A stretch of DNA of 64,000 bases from contig NZ_CP091792.1 of NCBI RefSeq assembly GCF_022024115.1, forward strand, positions 2,108,001 through 2,172,000, given 5' to 3'. This document shows positions 40,076 through 52,200 of this stretch, piece by piece. Position 1 is the first letter of the stretch. The number at the start of each line of letters is the position of its first letter. Below the pieces are notes generated by a model. The model worked only from the letters and a program-made list of their open reading frames with translations, was not told the origin of the DNA and searched no databases. This stretch comes from Prevotella communis. GTDB taxonomy: Bacteria; Bacteroidota; Bacteroidia; Bacteroidales; Bacteroidaceae. Both the position numbers and the translations under genes were made by a program.

Positions 40076-41323
40076 TTAGTTAAAGATGAATGGCACATTG
40101 TTCTCGTCACAATAGACCTTACCACCATCAGAAGCACTCTCCTTGGCGATAAGATGCTTACCCTTTACCTCACTCTCTACCCACTGGTCAATCTCAGCGG
40201 TAGTGTAGTCCAGACCAAGGCCTGCCTGACCAAGATTGTACTCGGTGGTCTCGCCCTCGTTCTGCGTGTTGACGGTGTTACTGCCTACGGCCTGCGTCTT
40301 CCATAGAATCTTGATGGCACAAGCGGGATGGTCGAGGACATTACCTTCATAACGGCCTTGCAGAACGTCAATACGGTTCACGTCGGAAGGAGCGACACCT
40401 GCAGCATTGACAGGGGTGAGCTGATAGTCACCGTTGTGACGCTTCATGCCAAACGACTGTCTTGCCACCTCGGTAGTGCCGTGCTTGGCGATAAGCACAT
40501 ACTCTTCCTTCTCTATCAGGCGAAGGTCGATATTTAGCTGTGTCAGCGACATAGAGATAACCTCGTTCAGGTCCGACGTACTGATCTGCGTCAGAGCGCC
40601 AGTGCTGGCGTTCACGCGATACAACTCCAAGGTGTAGCCGCTATTCTGCAACGTAGTGCCTCGACGAACCTCAATGGGAATAGCCTGTCTGTAGCTGGTA
40701 TCATCGTCGGCAGCTTCTTCGGCAGCATCGGTATGGACTATCTGACCGTGGGCTACCATGTAGTGATACAGGTGCAGTTGGTCTCTAATGGGGTCGTACT
40801 CCAAGGCTGGGTCAACACAGATACTAAGGCTCCACTGGTCTTTGCTCTTGTCAGTAGTTCTAAGAACGATAGGACCTGCGGTAACAGGAATGTTTAGGTT
40901 GGTACGTGGGTCGTTGATGACACCCTCGAAGGTCAGCTCACAACGCTCACCGACAGGGATATTCTTATACACCGTCAACGTACCTTTCAGCGAGTCATTG
41001 GTGTTCCTGATAGCGTAGCAGTCAGTCCATGCCTGAATGGTGGTGATGTCAACGCCGTTCACATACCACTTCATGTTGGCAAGGAACTGGTTGCCTCTGG
41101 CATTGACCATACTGCCATCATCGGCATTCAGCTCAATTATGGGGCGAACCATACAGGGGCTACCAACACCGCTCGACGTGCCGCCACGGTCTGGCTCGTA
41201 GCTCTGCGTCTCTGCGTCATAGACCTGCGTGAACGGGCTGCTGCTGCCAGTATGGCAAATCATGGAAGTCGCCACAGTCAGCGGCGAAAAGGTTCTTCTC
41301 AGTCTTCTTTTTTCTGTCTTCAT
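40076..41323 (-). CDS. Tail tip protein
   Basis: A 415-residue mostly beta-rich protein between the large baseplate gene and the DGR target region. Motif-like segments are ELNADDGSMVNARGNQFLAN and RCELTFEGVINDPRTNLNIP. No enzyme signature is seen. By position it belongs to the tip or baseplate. Confidence 0.55.
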   Translation of the reverse strand: MKTEKRRLRRTFSPLTVATSMICHTGSSSPFTQVYDAETQSYEPDRGGTSSGVGSPCMVRPIIELNADDGSMVNARGNQFLANMKWYVNGVDITTIQAWTDCYAIRNTNDSLKGTLTVYKNIPVGERCELTFEGVINDPRTNLNIPVTAGPIVLRTTDKSKDQWSLSICVDPALEYDPIRDQLHLYHYMVAHGQIVHTDAAEEAADDDTSYRQAIPIEVRRGTTLQNSGYTLELYRVNASTGALTQISTSDLNEVISMSLTQLNIDLRLIEKEEYVLIAKHGTTEVARQSFGMKRHNGDYQLTPVNAAGVAPSDVNRIDVLQGRYEGNVLDHPACAIKILWKTQAVGSNTVNTQNEGETTEYNLGQAGLGLDYTTAEIDQWVESEVKGKHLIAKESASDGGKVYCDENNVPFIFN

Positions 41324-41368
41324 ATCTCGTAACTATTAATAGTTTTTCGTTCTCTCTCAGCTACGGGT

Positions 41369-44300
41369 CTATACCTCCACCTGCGCCTGCGCAATGACGG
41401 TGTTGTTCTTCTTCGCCTTGATGATGAAGATGGTAGGCACCTCGTCGCCAAGGTCATTAGTAGAGGCATTGTTGGTGTAGCGAATGGTAAAGGTGCCGTC
41501 GAAAGCCTGGGCGCGCTGGGTGGCGTTCCAAACAGCATCTTCTGCAGCATCACCGCTGTCACGCTCTATAGTCCAGTCATCAACCTTGTCGGTCACGTCT
41601 TCCTCACCGTAGTACACGGTGCAAGTCAGCTCGTTCTCTTCGCCAATATCCATGAAGTCGCCAAGGCTCAACTGCAAGTCTATCTTCACGACATTGCCGC
41701 TGATGGGAGTCCAATCGTCGCAGTCGAAGGCTGGCTCTTCATCGGTCTCGTCTTCAAGACACTCCCACAGGATGCCGTAGTTATACACCCTACTGGTTTC
41801 GAGGTCGTCCTTCCACTCCTTCAACATCTTCTTCCACAAGTCCAAGTCGCTCAACGACGCATTGGCAGGAGAAAGGCGCTCAGTCAGCCACATGGCCTTG
41901 CTGAAACTCTCGAAGTGATAGGGGTCGCTGATGGTGTCACCCTGAACATACGTTCCTTCCCAAGTGCGCACATGCTTCAACTCATTGGCCTGCTTCTCGG
42001 TCATCCTGCCTGCTGTCACCTCAATGGTGAGGTTGGCATCACTCAGCGTTCCGTCATGCTCGTACTCACCGCCTACACCGTTGTAGGTGGCAGTAGGAGA
42101 ATCGTTCCAGATTCCTCGATCAACCTTCACCACGGCACAGGGGTAGTAGATGTGGTGCTGATGCTCGTAGAAGATGGTGTTCACATACAGACTCGGCATC
42201 TTCTTGTCGCGAGTGCTGGGAAGAATACCGGCATCGTCAAGAATCGTCGGCAAGATACCAAGACACAGAGCATAGTTGTCGGCTCTTAACTTTGGCTGGT
42301 CAACATTCCAGTAGTAGGTGATGCGCTTGTCGGTGGTGCTCAGCTCCCACAGGCCCTGTCTGTCGGGGTCGGTAGTATTACCGCGCTTGGCAACGGTCAT
42401 CATCGGCTGTGGAGCGAAGTTCTGATTTCCAGGAACCATATTGTCCTCCCACAGCTGCACCGTCACCTCGTCTGGCTCCATGCCGTCATTCAGCGTCACA
42501 CCGCCTTCAACGACACGCATCCATGAGGTGTAGTACATATAACTGCCACCGCTCTCCTGTAGGTCATCAACCTTGCCGTAGAGGATGTCATACTCACCAA
42601 AGCTGGTGTGTCTGCCCTCTTTCTCCTTGTGAATCTTCAACGTGTAGGTACCGTCGCCATTATCCACAACATCCTCGATATCGCCACCACCACTGAAGAG
42701 GTAGTCTTGCTCCATCACTTGGATCATGTTGTAGATAAGTTTGGCAACACGCATCCAACCGCGCACGTCCAAGCCGTCGGTGGCGATAACGCCTGTCTCG
42801 GCATCCATGTAGATGCCTGTGCCGTTCATGTCTGGAGAACCGCCAAGACTCTTCAAGATGCTGGTGAAGATGATGTCGGTGGCGGTCATGCGCTGTTCAA
42901 TAGTCAAGTTACCAAGAACCTTCTGAATGACCTTCAAGTTCATGAAGTCACCGAGGCCGTTAGTAAGGATGGCAGCACCGTTATCATCGACACCTGCCAC
43001 GTTTCGAGCGTAGGTACCGAACTCAGCAATGGCCTGTGACAACAGACCTTGCGCGAAGGTAATCTTACCCTGCGCCACATCATCGACAACCTTACTCAGC
43101 TTGTCTTTCAACTGGCGGGCGATACTCTCGAAACTGGCTGTGAAGTCGGCATTGGCTTCGTGAATCTTCACTTCGACCTTCTCCATTAGCGTAGCCTCGA
43201 CATCATCATTGAGCTGTATCTCATACTGAGGGATGCAATAGTCATTGTCGCCTCCTTCTCCTTCCTTGATGACCAACTGACTGATAGTGACTGCGGCTTC
43301 CTGTATGCCAAGTTCAGTATCAGAGAACATCAGCTTCATGCCCTCAGTCAGACTGTCGCTCAAATCGGGATGCTCAGCCATGAAGATATTGTCTATCTCT
43401 GGTTGGTAGGTGTACTTCTCGTGGTCGTTCTCACTCAACCATTGCTGGGCAGCGGCCAGAAGACGTTGCTCGGCGGCTTCTACATACACGTCGGGCATCG
43501 AGATACCACTCAGAATGAAGTAGTCGCCAGCCAGCACTTGGAAGGTGCGGTTCGGGTAGTACATATTGATAGCGTTGTCATAGACACGCTGTAACGTCAG
43601 CTCATAGCCTGCGCTGACCCACTGAGGGTCTTTCTGCTTCACACTCAGTATCTCGAACTTGCCGTGGTCGCTCATACACATGCCACTGGTCATTTCGATA
43701 TACGGTGTCTCGCCATTGATGCGCTGGTCCCAGATATTGAAGCCTACATTGGGAATAGTGATTTTGAACGAGGTGGTCATGGCCACGCCGTCGGTATCAT
43801 GAGAGCCGTCTTCGTAAGTGCCGTCCTCGCTGACACCATTATCCTGAATGGTGGAACCTTCCACGACTCTATCCAAGGCACCGCTGTTGCCATAGCTCAC
43901 CGTGCCATAGAAGCCGTCGAGACCCTGCAACTGTGAGGCGTTCATGCCTACCAGCGAAGGATAAATCTCTTCCCACTCTTCATCGCTGCCGTCAAAGAAC
44001 TTCTCACCGTCCTTCTCGCCGTAGATGTCGCTGCTTTCACTGGTGATATAAGCATCCCAAGGATGTGTGCTCCAGGCAGAGTAAGGAAGCATCAGCTTAG
44101 GCATATACTTGCTCTCCAGTATGCTCCTGCCCTGCTTGAACATTTCAGGATGCAGTTCTGGGTCAAACAGTTCAGGATGCTTGCGCTTATAGTACTCATT
44201 ATAGAAGCGATAGGGGATATTACGCTCAGAACCGTAGGCGCGCAACTTCGTCACAATCTTCTGCTCAGTGTTCACCGTCTGCGTCAGCATCTTCAAGCCG

Positions 44301-44926
44301 TGACCCTTGCCATAGATGAAGGTATGGTCGGCGGTCGTCTGACGAGCGCCAAGGGTGATAATCCTGTTACGGATGGTGAAGTTGACCTTGAAGATATTGT
44401 TGAACTGAGCCATCGCGTTCCACACGCTCGTTCCGGCACTGACAGAGAAGTTCTGGTCTTTCTTGATGCTGGCATCCTGACCATACTGAACCTTCCATAC
44501 GTTCTTGCCGTACTTGTTATCCAAGCAGGCCTGAACACGATTACCGAAGTCCTGAACCTTCGACACGTAGAAGTCGAAGACGCTCAGACCTGTGTAGTGA
44601 ATGAGGTTGTCATCCTGCACGTAGTCGGTAAACTGACAGTCTTCCAACTCGCCGTTGGTGCTCTTGAACTTGATGCTGTCATAGACAATGGCTGTGCCAG
44701 TGGCTCCACTCCTTGCCTGACGCTTCACGGCAGGGATATAGTTCAAGACAAAGGTGTCACCGCGATAGACGATAATATCACCTATCTCGAAGTTCACAGG
44801 GTATGGCGACTGAACAGTGACAGAGAGGTAACGGTCTGCCATATACTGACCGTTATACTCCAACTTACGAACAACGGCCTTGACCGTCGTACCAGTCTTA
44901 TCGTATATATTCCACTCTCTTGCCAT
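41369..44926 (-). CDS. Baseplate hub / tail-associated protein (Tal-like)
   Basis: An 1185-residue protein directly after the distal tail protein gene. The N-terminal about 400 residues resemble the hub domain of prophage tail proteins (SVQSPYPVNFEIGDIIVYRG, then FTIRNRIITLG). Helical and beta-rich regions follow to the C-terminus. Order and size fit the Tal/central hub that closes the tail tube. No lytic domain was recognised. Confidence 0.72.
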   Translation of the reverse strand: MAREWNIYDKTGTTVKAVVRKLEYNGQYMADRYLSVTVQSPYPVNFEIGDIIVYRGDTFVLNYIPAVKRQARSGATGTAIVYDSIKFKSTNGELEDCQFTDYVQDDNLIHYTGLSVFDFYVSKVQDFGNRVQACLDNKYGKNVWKVQYGQDASIKKDQNFSVSAGTSVWNAMAQFNNIFKVNFTIRNRIITLGARQTTADHTFIYGKGHGLKMLTQTVNTEQKIVTKLRAYGSERNIPYRFYNEYYKRKHPELFDPELHPEMFKQGRSILESKYMPKLMLPYSAWSTHPWDAYITSESSDIYGEKDGEKFFDGSDEEWEEIYPSLVGMNASQLQGLDGFYGTVSYGNSGALDRVVEGSTIQDNGVSEDGTYEDGSHDTDGVAMTTSFKITIPNVGFNIWDQRINGETPYIEMTSGMCMSDHGKFEILSVKQKDPQWVSAGYELTLQRVYDNAINMYYPNRTFQVLAGDYFILSGISMPDVYVEAAEQRLLAAAQQWLSENDHEKYTYQPEIDNIFMAEHPDLSDSLTEGMKLMFSDTELGIQEAAVTISQLVIKEGEGGDNDYCIPQYEIQLNDDVEATLMEKVEVKIHEANADFTASFESIARQLKDKLSKVVDDVAQGKITFAQGLLSQAIAEFGTYARNVAGVDDNGAAILTNGLGDFMNLKVIQKVLGNLTIEQRMTATDIIFTSILKSLGGSPDMNGTGIYMDAETGVIATDGLDVRGWMRVAKLIYNMIQVMEQDYLFSGGGDIEDVVDNGDGTYTLKIHKEKEGRHTSFGEYDILYGKVDDLQESGGSYMYYTSWMRVVEGGVTLNDGMEPDEVTVQLWEDNMVPGNQNFAPQPMMTVAKRGNTTDPDRQGLWELSTTDKRITYYWNVDQPKLRADNYALCLGILPTILDDAGILPSTRDKKMPSLYVNTIFYEHQHHIYYPCAVVKVDRGIWNDSPTATYNGVGGEYEHDGTLSDANLTIEVTAGRMTEKQANELKHVRTWEGTYVQGDTISDPYHFESFSKAMWLTERLSPANASLSDLDLWKKMLKEWKDDLETSRVYNYGILWECLEDETDEEPAFDCDDWTPISGNVVKIDLQLSLGDFMDIGEENELTCTVYYGEEDVTDKVDDWTIERDSGDAAEDAVWNATQRAQAFDGTFTIRYTNNASTNDLGDEVPTIFIIKAKKNNTVIAQAQVEV

Positions 44927-44929
44927 CGT

Positions 44930-45541
44930 TTACTGTTGCTCTATTTCTGAACCGTTCTCACTCTCTCCTGCTACCTGTATGGGGGCGCGCGACTCAGCAG
45001 AGAGTTTATTATGAACCCAATCTGGGAATACGCGCGTTCGTGGGTCGGTAACCTTCAACTTCACCTTGCACACCAACACCTCGCCTTGCTGGGTCTTGAT
45101 ATACTCTGGCTCATTCGAGATACTTACCAGTCTCACCTTCTGACGGCCTATGCCATTCCATTCGGAATAGAACATCAGCCATACGCCTGTGCCGTCACGA
45201 CCTGTCAGATACTCACGGAAGGTATCTAAGGCGGCTTGCGCCTCGCCCATACGGTTATTGATACCATAAGGGCCATTGGAACCGCGCCAACGGAAGCCAA
45301 ACTGCAACTCAATGTCGTAGGCACTCAATGGCAGACCGTCGCTCGGGCAATACTCTTCCACACCGTCATCGCCTGGCCATTCGTTGGTAGGCAGCTTCTT
45401 CACCTCACCACCTGCGGCGAAAGGAAGACTCATGCACCACCACCTGAAAGCGCTGACAGTCTCTTTCAAGTCGTATTCCACACTCTGACCGCCTGCGGTC
45501 GTCGTCGGCATCTTCTGTATGTAAAACTTCTCGTATCTCAT
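44930..45541 (-). CDS. Distal tail protein-like (Dit)
   Basis: A 203-residue protein between the tape-measure side and the hub gene, in the Dit position. It contains RRQ/RLVSISNEPEYIKTQ-type beta hairpins and a mid domain (FRWRGSNGPYGINNRMGEA). The identification rests mainly on gene order and size. A promoter box at 45597-45604 lies just upstream. Confidence 0.6.
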   Translation of the reverse strand: MRYEKFYIQKMPTTTAGGQSVEYDLKETVSAFRWWCMSLPFAAGGEVKKLPTNEWPGDDGVEEYCPSDGLPLSAYDIELQFGFRWRGSNGPYGINNRMGEAQAALDTFREYLTGRDGTGVWLMFYSEWNGIGRQKVRLVSISNEPEYIKTQQGEVLVCKVKLKVTDPRTRVFPDWVHNKLSAESRAPIQVAGESENGSEIEQQ

Positions 45542-45596
45542 CCTGAAAACACTCTTTTTGTTCCGTATGTTGCGATATTATCGCAACAATCCCTTG

Positions 45597-45613
45597 CAAA
45601 TTTAGCGAATAAT
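45597..45613 (-). promoter_or_regulatory. Internal late promoter with a repressor-type half-site
   Basis: TAAATTTG on the minus strand at 45597-45604 matches the Bacteroidota -7 box, 56 bases before the Dit-like start. GCGAATAAT (45605-45613) directly upstream equals half-sites in the lysogeny control region (10393 and 10404). This suggests an internal promoter that CI could silence. No -33 element was recognised. Confidence 0.45.
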
Positions 45614-45673
45614 GATTGCATAAATATGCAGTCCACCGAAAAATTAAGCTTTTTAACTTTTTGCCACCGTTCC

Positions 45674-45689
45674 CAAGGCATCAGCCTTG
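45674..45689. repeat. Family-A hairpin at the end of the 45681 gene
   Basis: CAAGGC/GCCTTG with loop ATCA; the stop codon of the gene at 45681 lies in the loop. The left flank CCACCGTTCC is shared with the copy at 58123. Confidence 0.55.
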
Positions 45690-46223
45690 TGCCTGCTCTC
45701 GCTCACGATAGGCCACTCTTCCCGACATTCTCACCTTACCGCCATGATGATAAATGAATATTCTTGCATCATCAATGGCCTCGGCATCTATCTCTACATC
45801 GTCGTAAGTGGTCACACGGACAATGGATTTTCCAGCAGCTACAATGCGCAACTTTCCTTGGTGCCTCACATAGATGTCCTTCGAGTCAAAACCGCCAAAT
45901 TCAAGTGTCCCTTCGTTCTTGCCAAGGAACACCAAAACGCTCGGTTCTGTTTGTTGCGATGTTATCGCAACCTCTTCATCAATATACACGCCCCACCGTC
46001 TGCGAAACTCTGGCTCAAAATTCTTCTTGATAAACTCAGGACTCGGCCAGTTATGCTTCGTCGCAAAGTCAATACCGCGAATGAACTTCTCAGCCAGTTC
46101 GTCACGAGTGGAGTTGTCTCGCCACTCTCCTTGCCACTGCTGACAAAGCCCAAGGGAGATTGCCTCTCCCTTAAGCCTGTCACTCAGCGTCTTCTTCTTG
46201 AATAATTCCTTAAACATAATCAT
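45681..46223 (-). CDS. Tail-associated protein of unknown function
   Basis: A 180-residue protein. Residues 1-95 are charged and helical (DELAEKFIRGIDFATKHNWPSPEFI). Residues 110-175 look like a short parallel beta-helix (GTLEFGGFDSKDIYVRHQGKLRIVA). A family-B hairpin (45953-45971) is embedded in its codons. It lies just after the tape measure gene and may take part in tail tip assembly. Confidence 0.55.
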   Translation of the reverse strand: MIMFKELFKKKTLSDRLKGEAISLGLCQQWQGEWRDNSTRDELAEKFIRGIDFATKHNWPSPEFIKKNFEPEFRRRWGVYIDEEVAITSQQTEPSVLVFLGKNEGTLEFGGFDSKDIYVRHQGKLRIVAAGKSIVRVTTYDDVEIDAEAIDDARIFIYHHGGKVRMSGRVAYREREQAQG

Positions 46224-46243
46224 CCTTTCTTTTAGCTACCGTG

Positions 46244-46263
46244 CCCTGCGGTTCTTCGCAGGG
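46244..46263. repeat. Family-A hairpin abutting the tape-measure stop codon
   Basis: CCCTGCG/CGCAGGG with loop GTTCTT ends one base before the stop codon of the tape-measure gene. Its plus-strand polarity (GTGCCC on the left) equals that of plus-strand copies although the transcribed strand here is minus. Confidence 0.65.
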
Positions 46264-49200
46264 TTATGCGTAAACCTTAACACTCAGTTTCTTCACACCT
46301 GTCATCAGCTGGTCTAACTTCTGATTCATCTTGTCAACACCGTCGGCACCACGAGCAACCTCCTTGCGAATCTCTTCCAACTTAGCCAACTGGGCGCCAA
46401 AACTCCTCGACATATCGGGAAGAACTTGATCCATCAGCCTGCGAAGGTCCTGAACATGGATGCTCAAATCGGCGCGCATGGCATTGATGTAACTCAGCAG
46501 GAGGTTAGTCTGGTCTTCGGTGATGCTCTTGATGGCGCTCTGACCACTGCTCTCTTCGGTGTTTTTAAGAGTCTCGCCGTGCTGGTTGGCAATCTTCTCC
46601 AAACCGTCCAGATAGGCATTGGTCATTTCAGCGGCCTTGTCGGCATCGTCGTACATACGTGCCAGTATCTCCATACCCCTCTCGTCGAGAACACCGTTGT
46701 TATCCTCGAAGTACTTCATGAACTCTTCCATGTTCTTCTCCAACAGGGGTTCGAGATACTTCTGCATGATGACCTTCGTACCAACCTCCTTCAAGATAGA
46801 GGTAATCTTCTTCTTGTAGGCATCGGCAGCATTGCCACCTGCCTCCCAGGCACTCACCAGAGCCTCAGCCAAACCGCCAGCCCAACTCTTATAGTCAATA
46901 CTATACAGGTCTTTGGCCATTTCCTCGGCAAGATACCTAATCTGGTCGTTCAGCTCCTTAATCTGCTGCTCGTAGTCGGCAATCTTACCATCATCAGAGT
47001 CTTTCTTATCCTTCTCAGACTCCATCTGATGGGCGGCTTCGTCACGCTGGGCCATCAGATTAGCCTTGTATGCATCATAATAGCTACGGCTCTGCTGTGC
47101 CTCCTGAATCTGGTCGGCTGTCTCTTTGCTGACATAGTTCCTGCGAGAAAGCAACGAGTCATATAGTTTATTCTCGCTGGTGCCATTATCCAAACGGCCC
47201 TGTGCAGCAGTACCTCGATCGTACTTGTCTTTGTACTCAGCAAGTTTGTTCATGGTGGCATCGTCAGCCTTGGCTGTATAGAGACCGCCCATCGTATGCT
47301 CCAGCATCGTTTCCATGTTCTTGACAAGATTCTCCAAGAGTTTCTGACGCTCCTTACTGGCTTGAATCTCCTTCTCAATGGCGGCATCGTGCATGGCGAA
47401 CAGACTGCCCATGATACTCAGACCGGCAGCGGCAGCGGCTCCGTAAGGACCAAGGCTGCTCAATCCCAAGGCGTTCAGTCCGTTGGCGGCTCCTGCAGCA
47501 GCACCAAGGGCATTGTTACCCATCTGGAACAGATTCGACAGGTCTTCATTACCCAAGGCAGCGAAGAGGTCAACCACGGGCTGCATCACATCTTGCAGAG
47601 CCTTGAACTTATCACCAATCTTCGATATCGAATCAGCGAAACCGCTTCGGTTACTGCGGATGTCATCCTGTAGGTCATCGGCGCTGATGGTCTGACCTTT
47701 CTTATAGCCGTAGCGCTTGGCACTGGCTTCGGTCTGGAATGTATAGTTACCCTGCCACTGGCCGTTGGCATCCTTACTGAACACGCCTGAATGGAGCAAC
47801 TGGTTACGATGAGTACCAAGGCGCACGTTCTCGGCCATGGCGGTAAATGGGTCGCGGTTGGCCTGCTCGTTTCTCAGTTTCTCCAAGGCATCACGAAGTG
47901 CTTTCACCTCTTCGACGCTCAGACCGACAGTAAGGGAGAAATTCTCCACCTTCTCTATCATCGACTCAATGGTGCGCATACTCACACGGTCGAGGTCATC
48001 GAAAATCTTCACCCAGTTAGAGCCTTCCTTAAACTGCTCAAACTGCAACTTCGACGACTTCTTCTCATGCTCCTTCGTCAAGCCTTTCTCGGCTTCGGCG
48101 CGCATCTGTGGGTCACGAATCTCCTTCAACAGGGAGAGCTGATACTGGTAGTTCCTGTTCTCGTCTTCTATCTGCTGTTCGATGGTTCTGTTCTTCTCGA
48201 TCGTAGAGAGAAGAAGGTCAAGACTCTCCTTCTGCAACTTCACAAGATGCTCCTGGTAGGCAGTATAGATGATGCTCATCTTCTCGCTGTTCTGGCCGTA
48301 GGTGTCATTGAAGGTCTTCTTATCCATAGAGAGGGCAGACTTGGCCTTGCCTGCATCACCGCCCATGGCACTGGTCATCTGCTGAACGAGATAGTCCTTA
48401 TAGGTCGCACTCTGCATCATCCTGCCACCAAAGGCAACGCTGGCGGCTCCGCGCTGGTCACCTGTCAGCTTATACAGCTTCTTATAGGTCTCGTACTGCT
48501 CGTTCAAAATACCGAGTTGGGTCTTCAAAGCGTCGTTGACGGAAGTGATGGCAGCAGCCTCTTCCTTTCTGCGCTGGGCCTGAACGTCGGCATTCATGGA
48601 GTCGAAGAAACTCCTGCGGTCGCCACTCTTGCCGACACCACCCTTCAAGCGTCTCTGAATCTCTTCCACGCTCTTGGCATAGTCACTCAGGTCACTGAGG
48701 TTCCAGCCGAACACAGTCTTGAACTCTGCGTCGTTCTGCAACTTACGCATGGCACCTTCCTTGCCGTACATCTGAGAATACTTCTCGTACTCGCCCCAGA
48801 ACTTCTTATATAGCTCATACTCCTTCTCCAATGCCTGCAGAGCCTTGTCGGTCTTGTCACCGTCTTTATGGCTTCCGTCCTTCTTCATGTCAGAGAAGTC
48901 CAAGCCGTTAGCCTTGGCAAAGGCATCCGTCTGCCCCTGACTGGCAAGAGCATCCTGCAAGGCTTTCAGCGTGTTATACAACTGCGGGTTGGTGAACTGA
49001 TACTTGCTTATATCCATGTTCTGAATACCGTCCAACTTGATACCTGCATGGATGGCGATAGGCCCAAGTTTATTGATGGTGGTTTCAGCAGTACCGTAAG
49101 CCTTGCGAATCTCTTCCACAATCTGTTCCATGTTCATGCCCATCTTAATCTGAACAGGAGTTTTATCCAACTTAGCCTGCAAAGTCTTGCGCCAACCTGT

Positions 49201-52200
49201 CAGAACATCAGGAGCATCGCCAAGAGAAGCAACGACCTTGAAAGGTATTTCAACGCCTTGACCGAAGGTCTTTTCCATTAGTGGAATGAAATCAAAACCG
49301 TACTTGGCAATCAGTTCATCCTTGGCGGCAGTATAGAGGTCTTGCGCCTTCTTCTGCATGGCTTCATCCATTTCAGTACCACTGGCAATAGCCTTGGCAA
49401 GTTCGGGATTCAGATTCTTCATTTGGTCGGCAAGTATCTTCGGCAGCGTGTTACTACCTGAGTCATAGTCACCCATCATCAAGTTATCCCAAAACATGTT
49501 GGCGTAGGTTCTCATTTCAGCAGAGAACTCATTGTCACCCATCCACTGTGTAGCAAGGATGTGAAAGAGACTACGACCTTGGTCATTAGCAAGACTCTCG
49601 TTCTGCTGCTCAATGGCCTTTTTAATCTCGTCGTACATCTCCTTGATCTGAGTATCGAATGTTCCCTTCTTGTTGTCAATGCCGATAATATTGAACTTGT
49701 TACCAGCACCAAGAATAGAGGTGCTATTAGCAAAGCTGACAGGCTCGCGGCTATTCACATAGCCAGAGATTCTGGAACTCTGCCAACCGATACGACGTGC
49801 AACGGCTTCGAGTGAATTTCCTTGGTTAAGCATTTTGTTTATCTCCACGCCAAGGTCTCTCAGCATTGTAAGATAATCTTTATTGGCATCGCTGAGTTCT
49901 CCAAACTTATCGGCTGGGATTGAATCGTAGGCTTCTTGAAGTTTCTTGGCAAAATCTCTAAAGTCATTCTCTGACCACTCCTTCGTTCTGTTCTTGAAGT
50001 CATTGATGGCATCCTGGAAGTCCTGCATATTGTCCTTAACTCCCTCGGTATTCCACTTGTTAGCTTCGTCGGCAGCTGTTGCAAAAGCACTGGCAAGAGC
50101 CTTGGCCTTCTCCTGAATATTATTCATAATCTGCAACTCGTCACGCAGATTCTTAAGCATACGCTCGGCAGCTTTCGCATCGGTCATATAAGCACCGCCA
50201 TCTGTTCCTGCAGCACGACCGATAATAGCATCTGCAACGTCTGGGAAATTGCTGCGCAACTGGTCTTTGTACATCTGAATCATGTTCTTCATTTCGTCCA
50301 AATCGCCAGTCTTGATAGCTACCTCAATAGGTGTGTTCTTGATGAACTGAGACACGTCCTCATAGCGCTGCTTGATGCTGTCAAAGGCAGTCTTTATACT
50401 TTCGTTCAACTCATTGCTGCTCGACCACGCACTCATAAGTCCGGCCACAATAATATCAATAGCTATCATGGCCCAACCAAGTGGACCAAATGCGGTTTTC
50501 ATAGCGTTGCCAAGACTACGAATGCCTACCTCCAAAACTCTACCCTTCATAATGAGTTTGGCCATGGCACGGTCTATCTGACCCATCTGAACCAACGTGA
50601 CAAGCATCCTGCGGTTACTGATGGACTGATAGTTCATTCTCAACAACTGCATGGTGTTCATCCTGCCAGCAAGGGCAAGCTGTGTTCTCCACATATTGGT
50701 GTCGCGGTTGCGTATCATCAACGACTGCATTTCAGAAGCGTTAATCTCGCCCTGAATATAACGCTCTCGAATCTTGATGGCGTTCAATTTCTGGGCCTGT
50801 GCGATACGCTTTGCCATAGTGGCCTCACCAAGCGTAATGCCGTTAGTAGCAAGCCCAACAACCTTGCCAACACCCCAGCCGATAGCCAAACCACCAAGCA
50901 GCGGAGCAATCTTATTCAGATTCTCAATAAGAGTCGTAGTCCACGTAACCATGGTCTTTAACACCTTTCCGCTCAGGCTCTCGCCTCGTGCAAACTCGCT
51001 CAGCATAATCTCCCAAGCATCCTGCAAGTTACTCCACTTACCTGCCAGCGTGTCGGCCAGCTCGTATTGCATGTTATAGAACCTACCGCCCTCGTCGGTC
51101 ATTTCCCAGAGAATCTTCTTCACCATCTCAAAAGGAACGGCGCGCTTCGAGATCAACTCAAAGACCTCGCCAGTGGTCACGACACGGCCATTGAGTTTCG
51201 TGAACTCGTCGGCCAACGCCTTTACCATAGGAATACCTGCCTCAGTAAACTGGCGCAACTCCTGACCTCGCAACACGGCGGCACTTCTCACCTGACCAAA
51301 GGCCAAGATAAGACGGTTCATATCCACGCCAAGACCTGCGCTGATGTCGGCAAGCCTCTTCGTGGTGTCATACATTTCTTCGTAGGGAATACCAAAGGCG
51401 GCTACCTGCTTGGAGTAGGTGGCCAGCTGCTTGAAATTGAATGGAGAAACAACGGCCAACTGCTTCATTTCGTTGAACATGGTGTTGGCCTGTTCGATAT
51501 CGCCCAAGATGCTCTTCAAGGCGATATGCTGAACCTCAAACTCACCACCAATCTGTATCACGTCGTTAAGCAGACTCTTCAAACCGTAGAAGCTGACAAA
51601 GGTACCTGCATAGCTCTTCATCTGCTCCCACATCACATTGGTACGCTTACCGGCCTCTGTCACCTTGTCGTAGGCAGCAACCAAGTCCATATTGGCCTGT
51701 GCTGTGGCCTTGGCGGCAGCAGCCTGCTCACGCAAGGCGGCGGCAGCGCGCTTGGCACTGTCACGCTCCTGCTGACGGTTCAATCGTTCTTGCTCTCTGG
51801 TCAGACGCTCCACTCCTGCAGCAGCATCGACGGCATCCTGCTTCAACTTCTTATAGTCGGAGTCAGTAGTGGTGTAGCCACGGCCACCGTTCTTCGTGGC
51901 TCTCGCAAGCGACATCTGCTCACGCCATATCTGAGCGGCAACAGAAGAGGCCTTGCTGGTGTCAACGCCTGGAGCAGCACCGATAATAGCATTACTCAGA
52001 CGCTCACGAATCCTTGCAAGGTCGTTGTAGCGGGTACGCAACTGGTCAACACGCTTTTCCTCCGCTGACTGTGCTGAGCGGTTGGCCCGCTCAGAAGCCT
52101 GAACAGACTGCGTATAGCGGTTCACACTTCGAGTCATCAGGGCGAAGTTGTTCTGACGCATGTGAGCGGCAACAGCTCCGCTCTCCATCATCTTCTTGTC

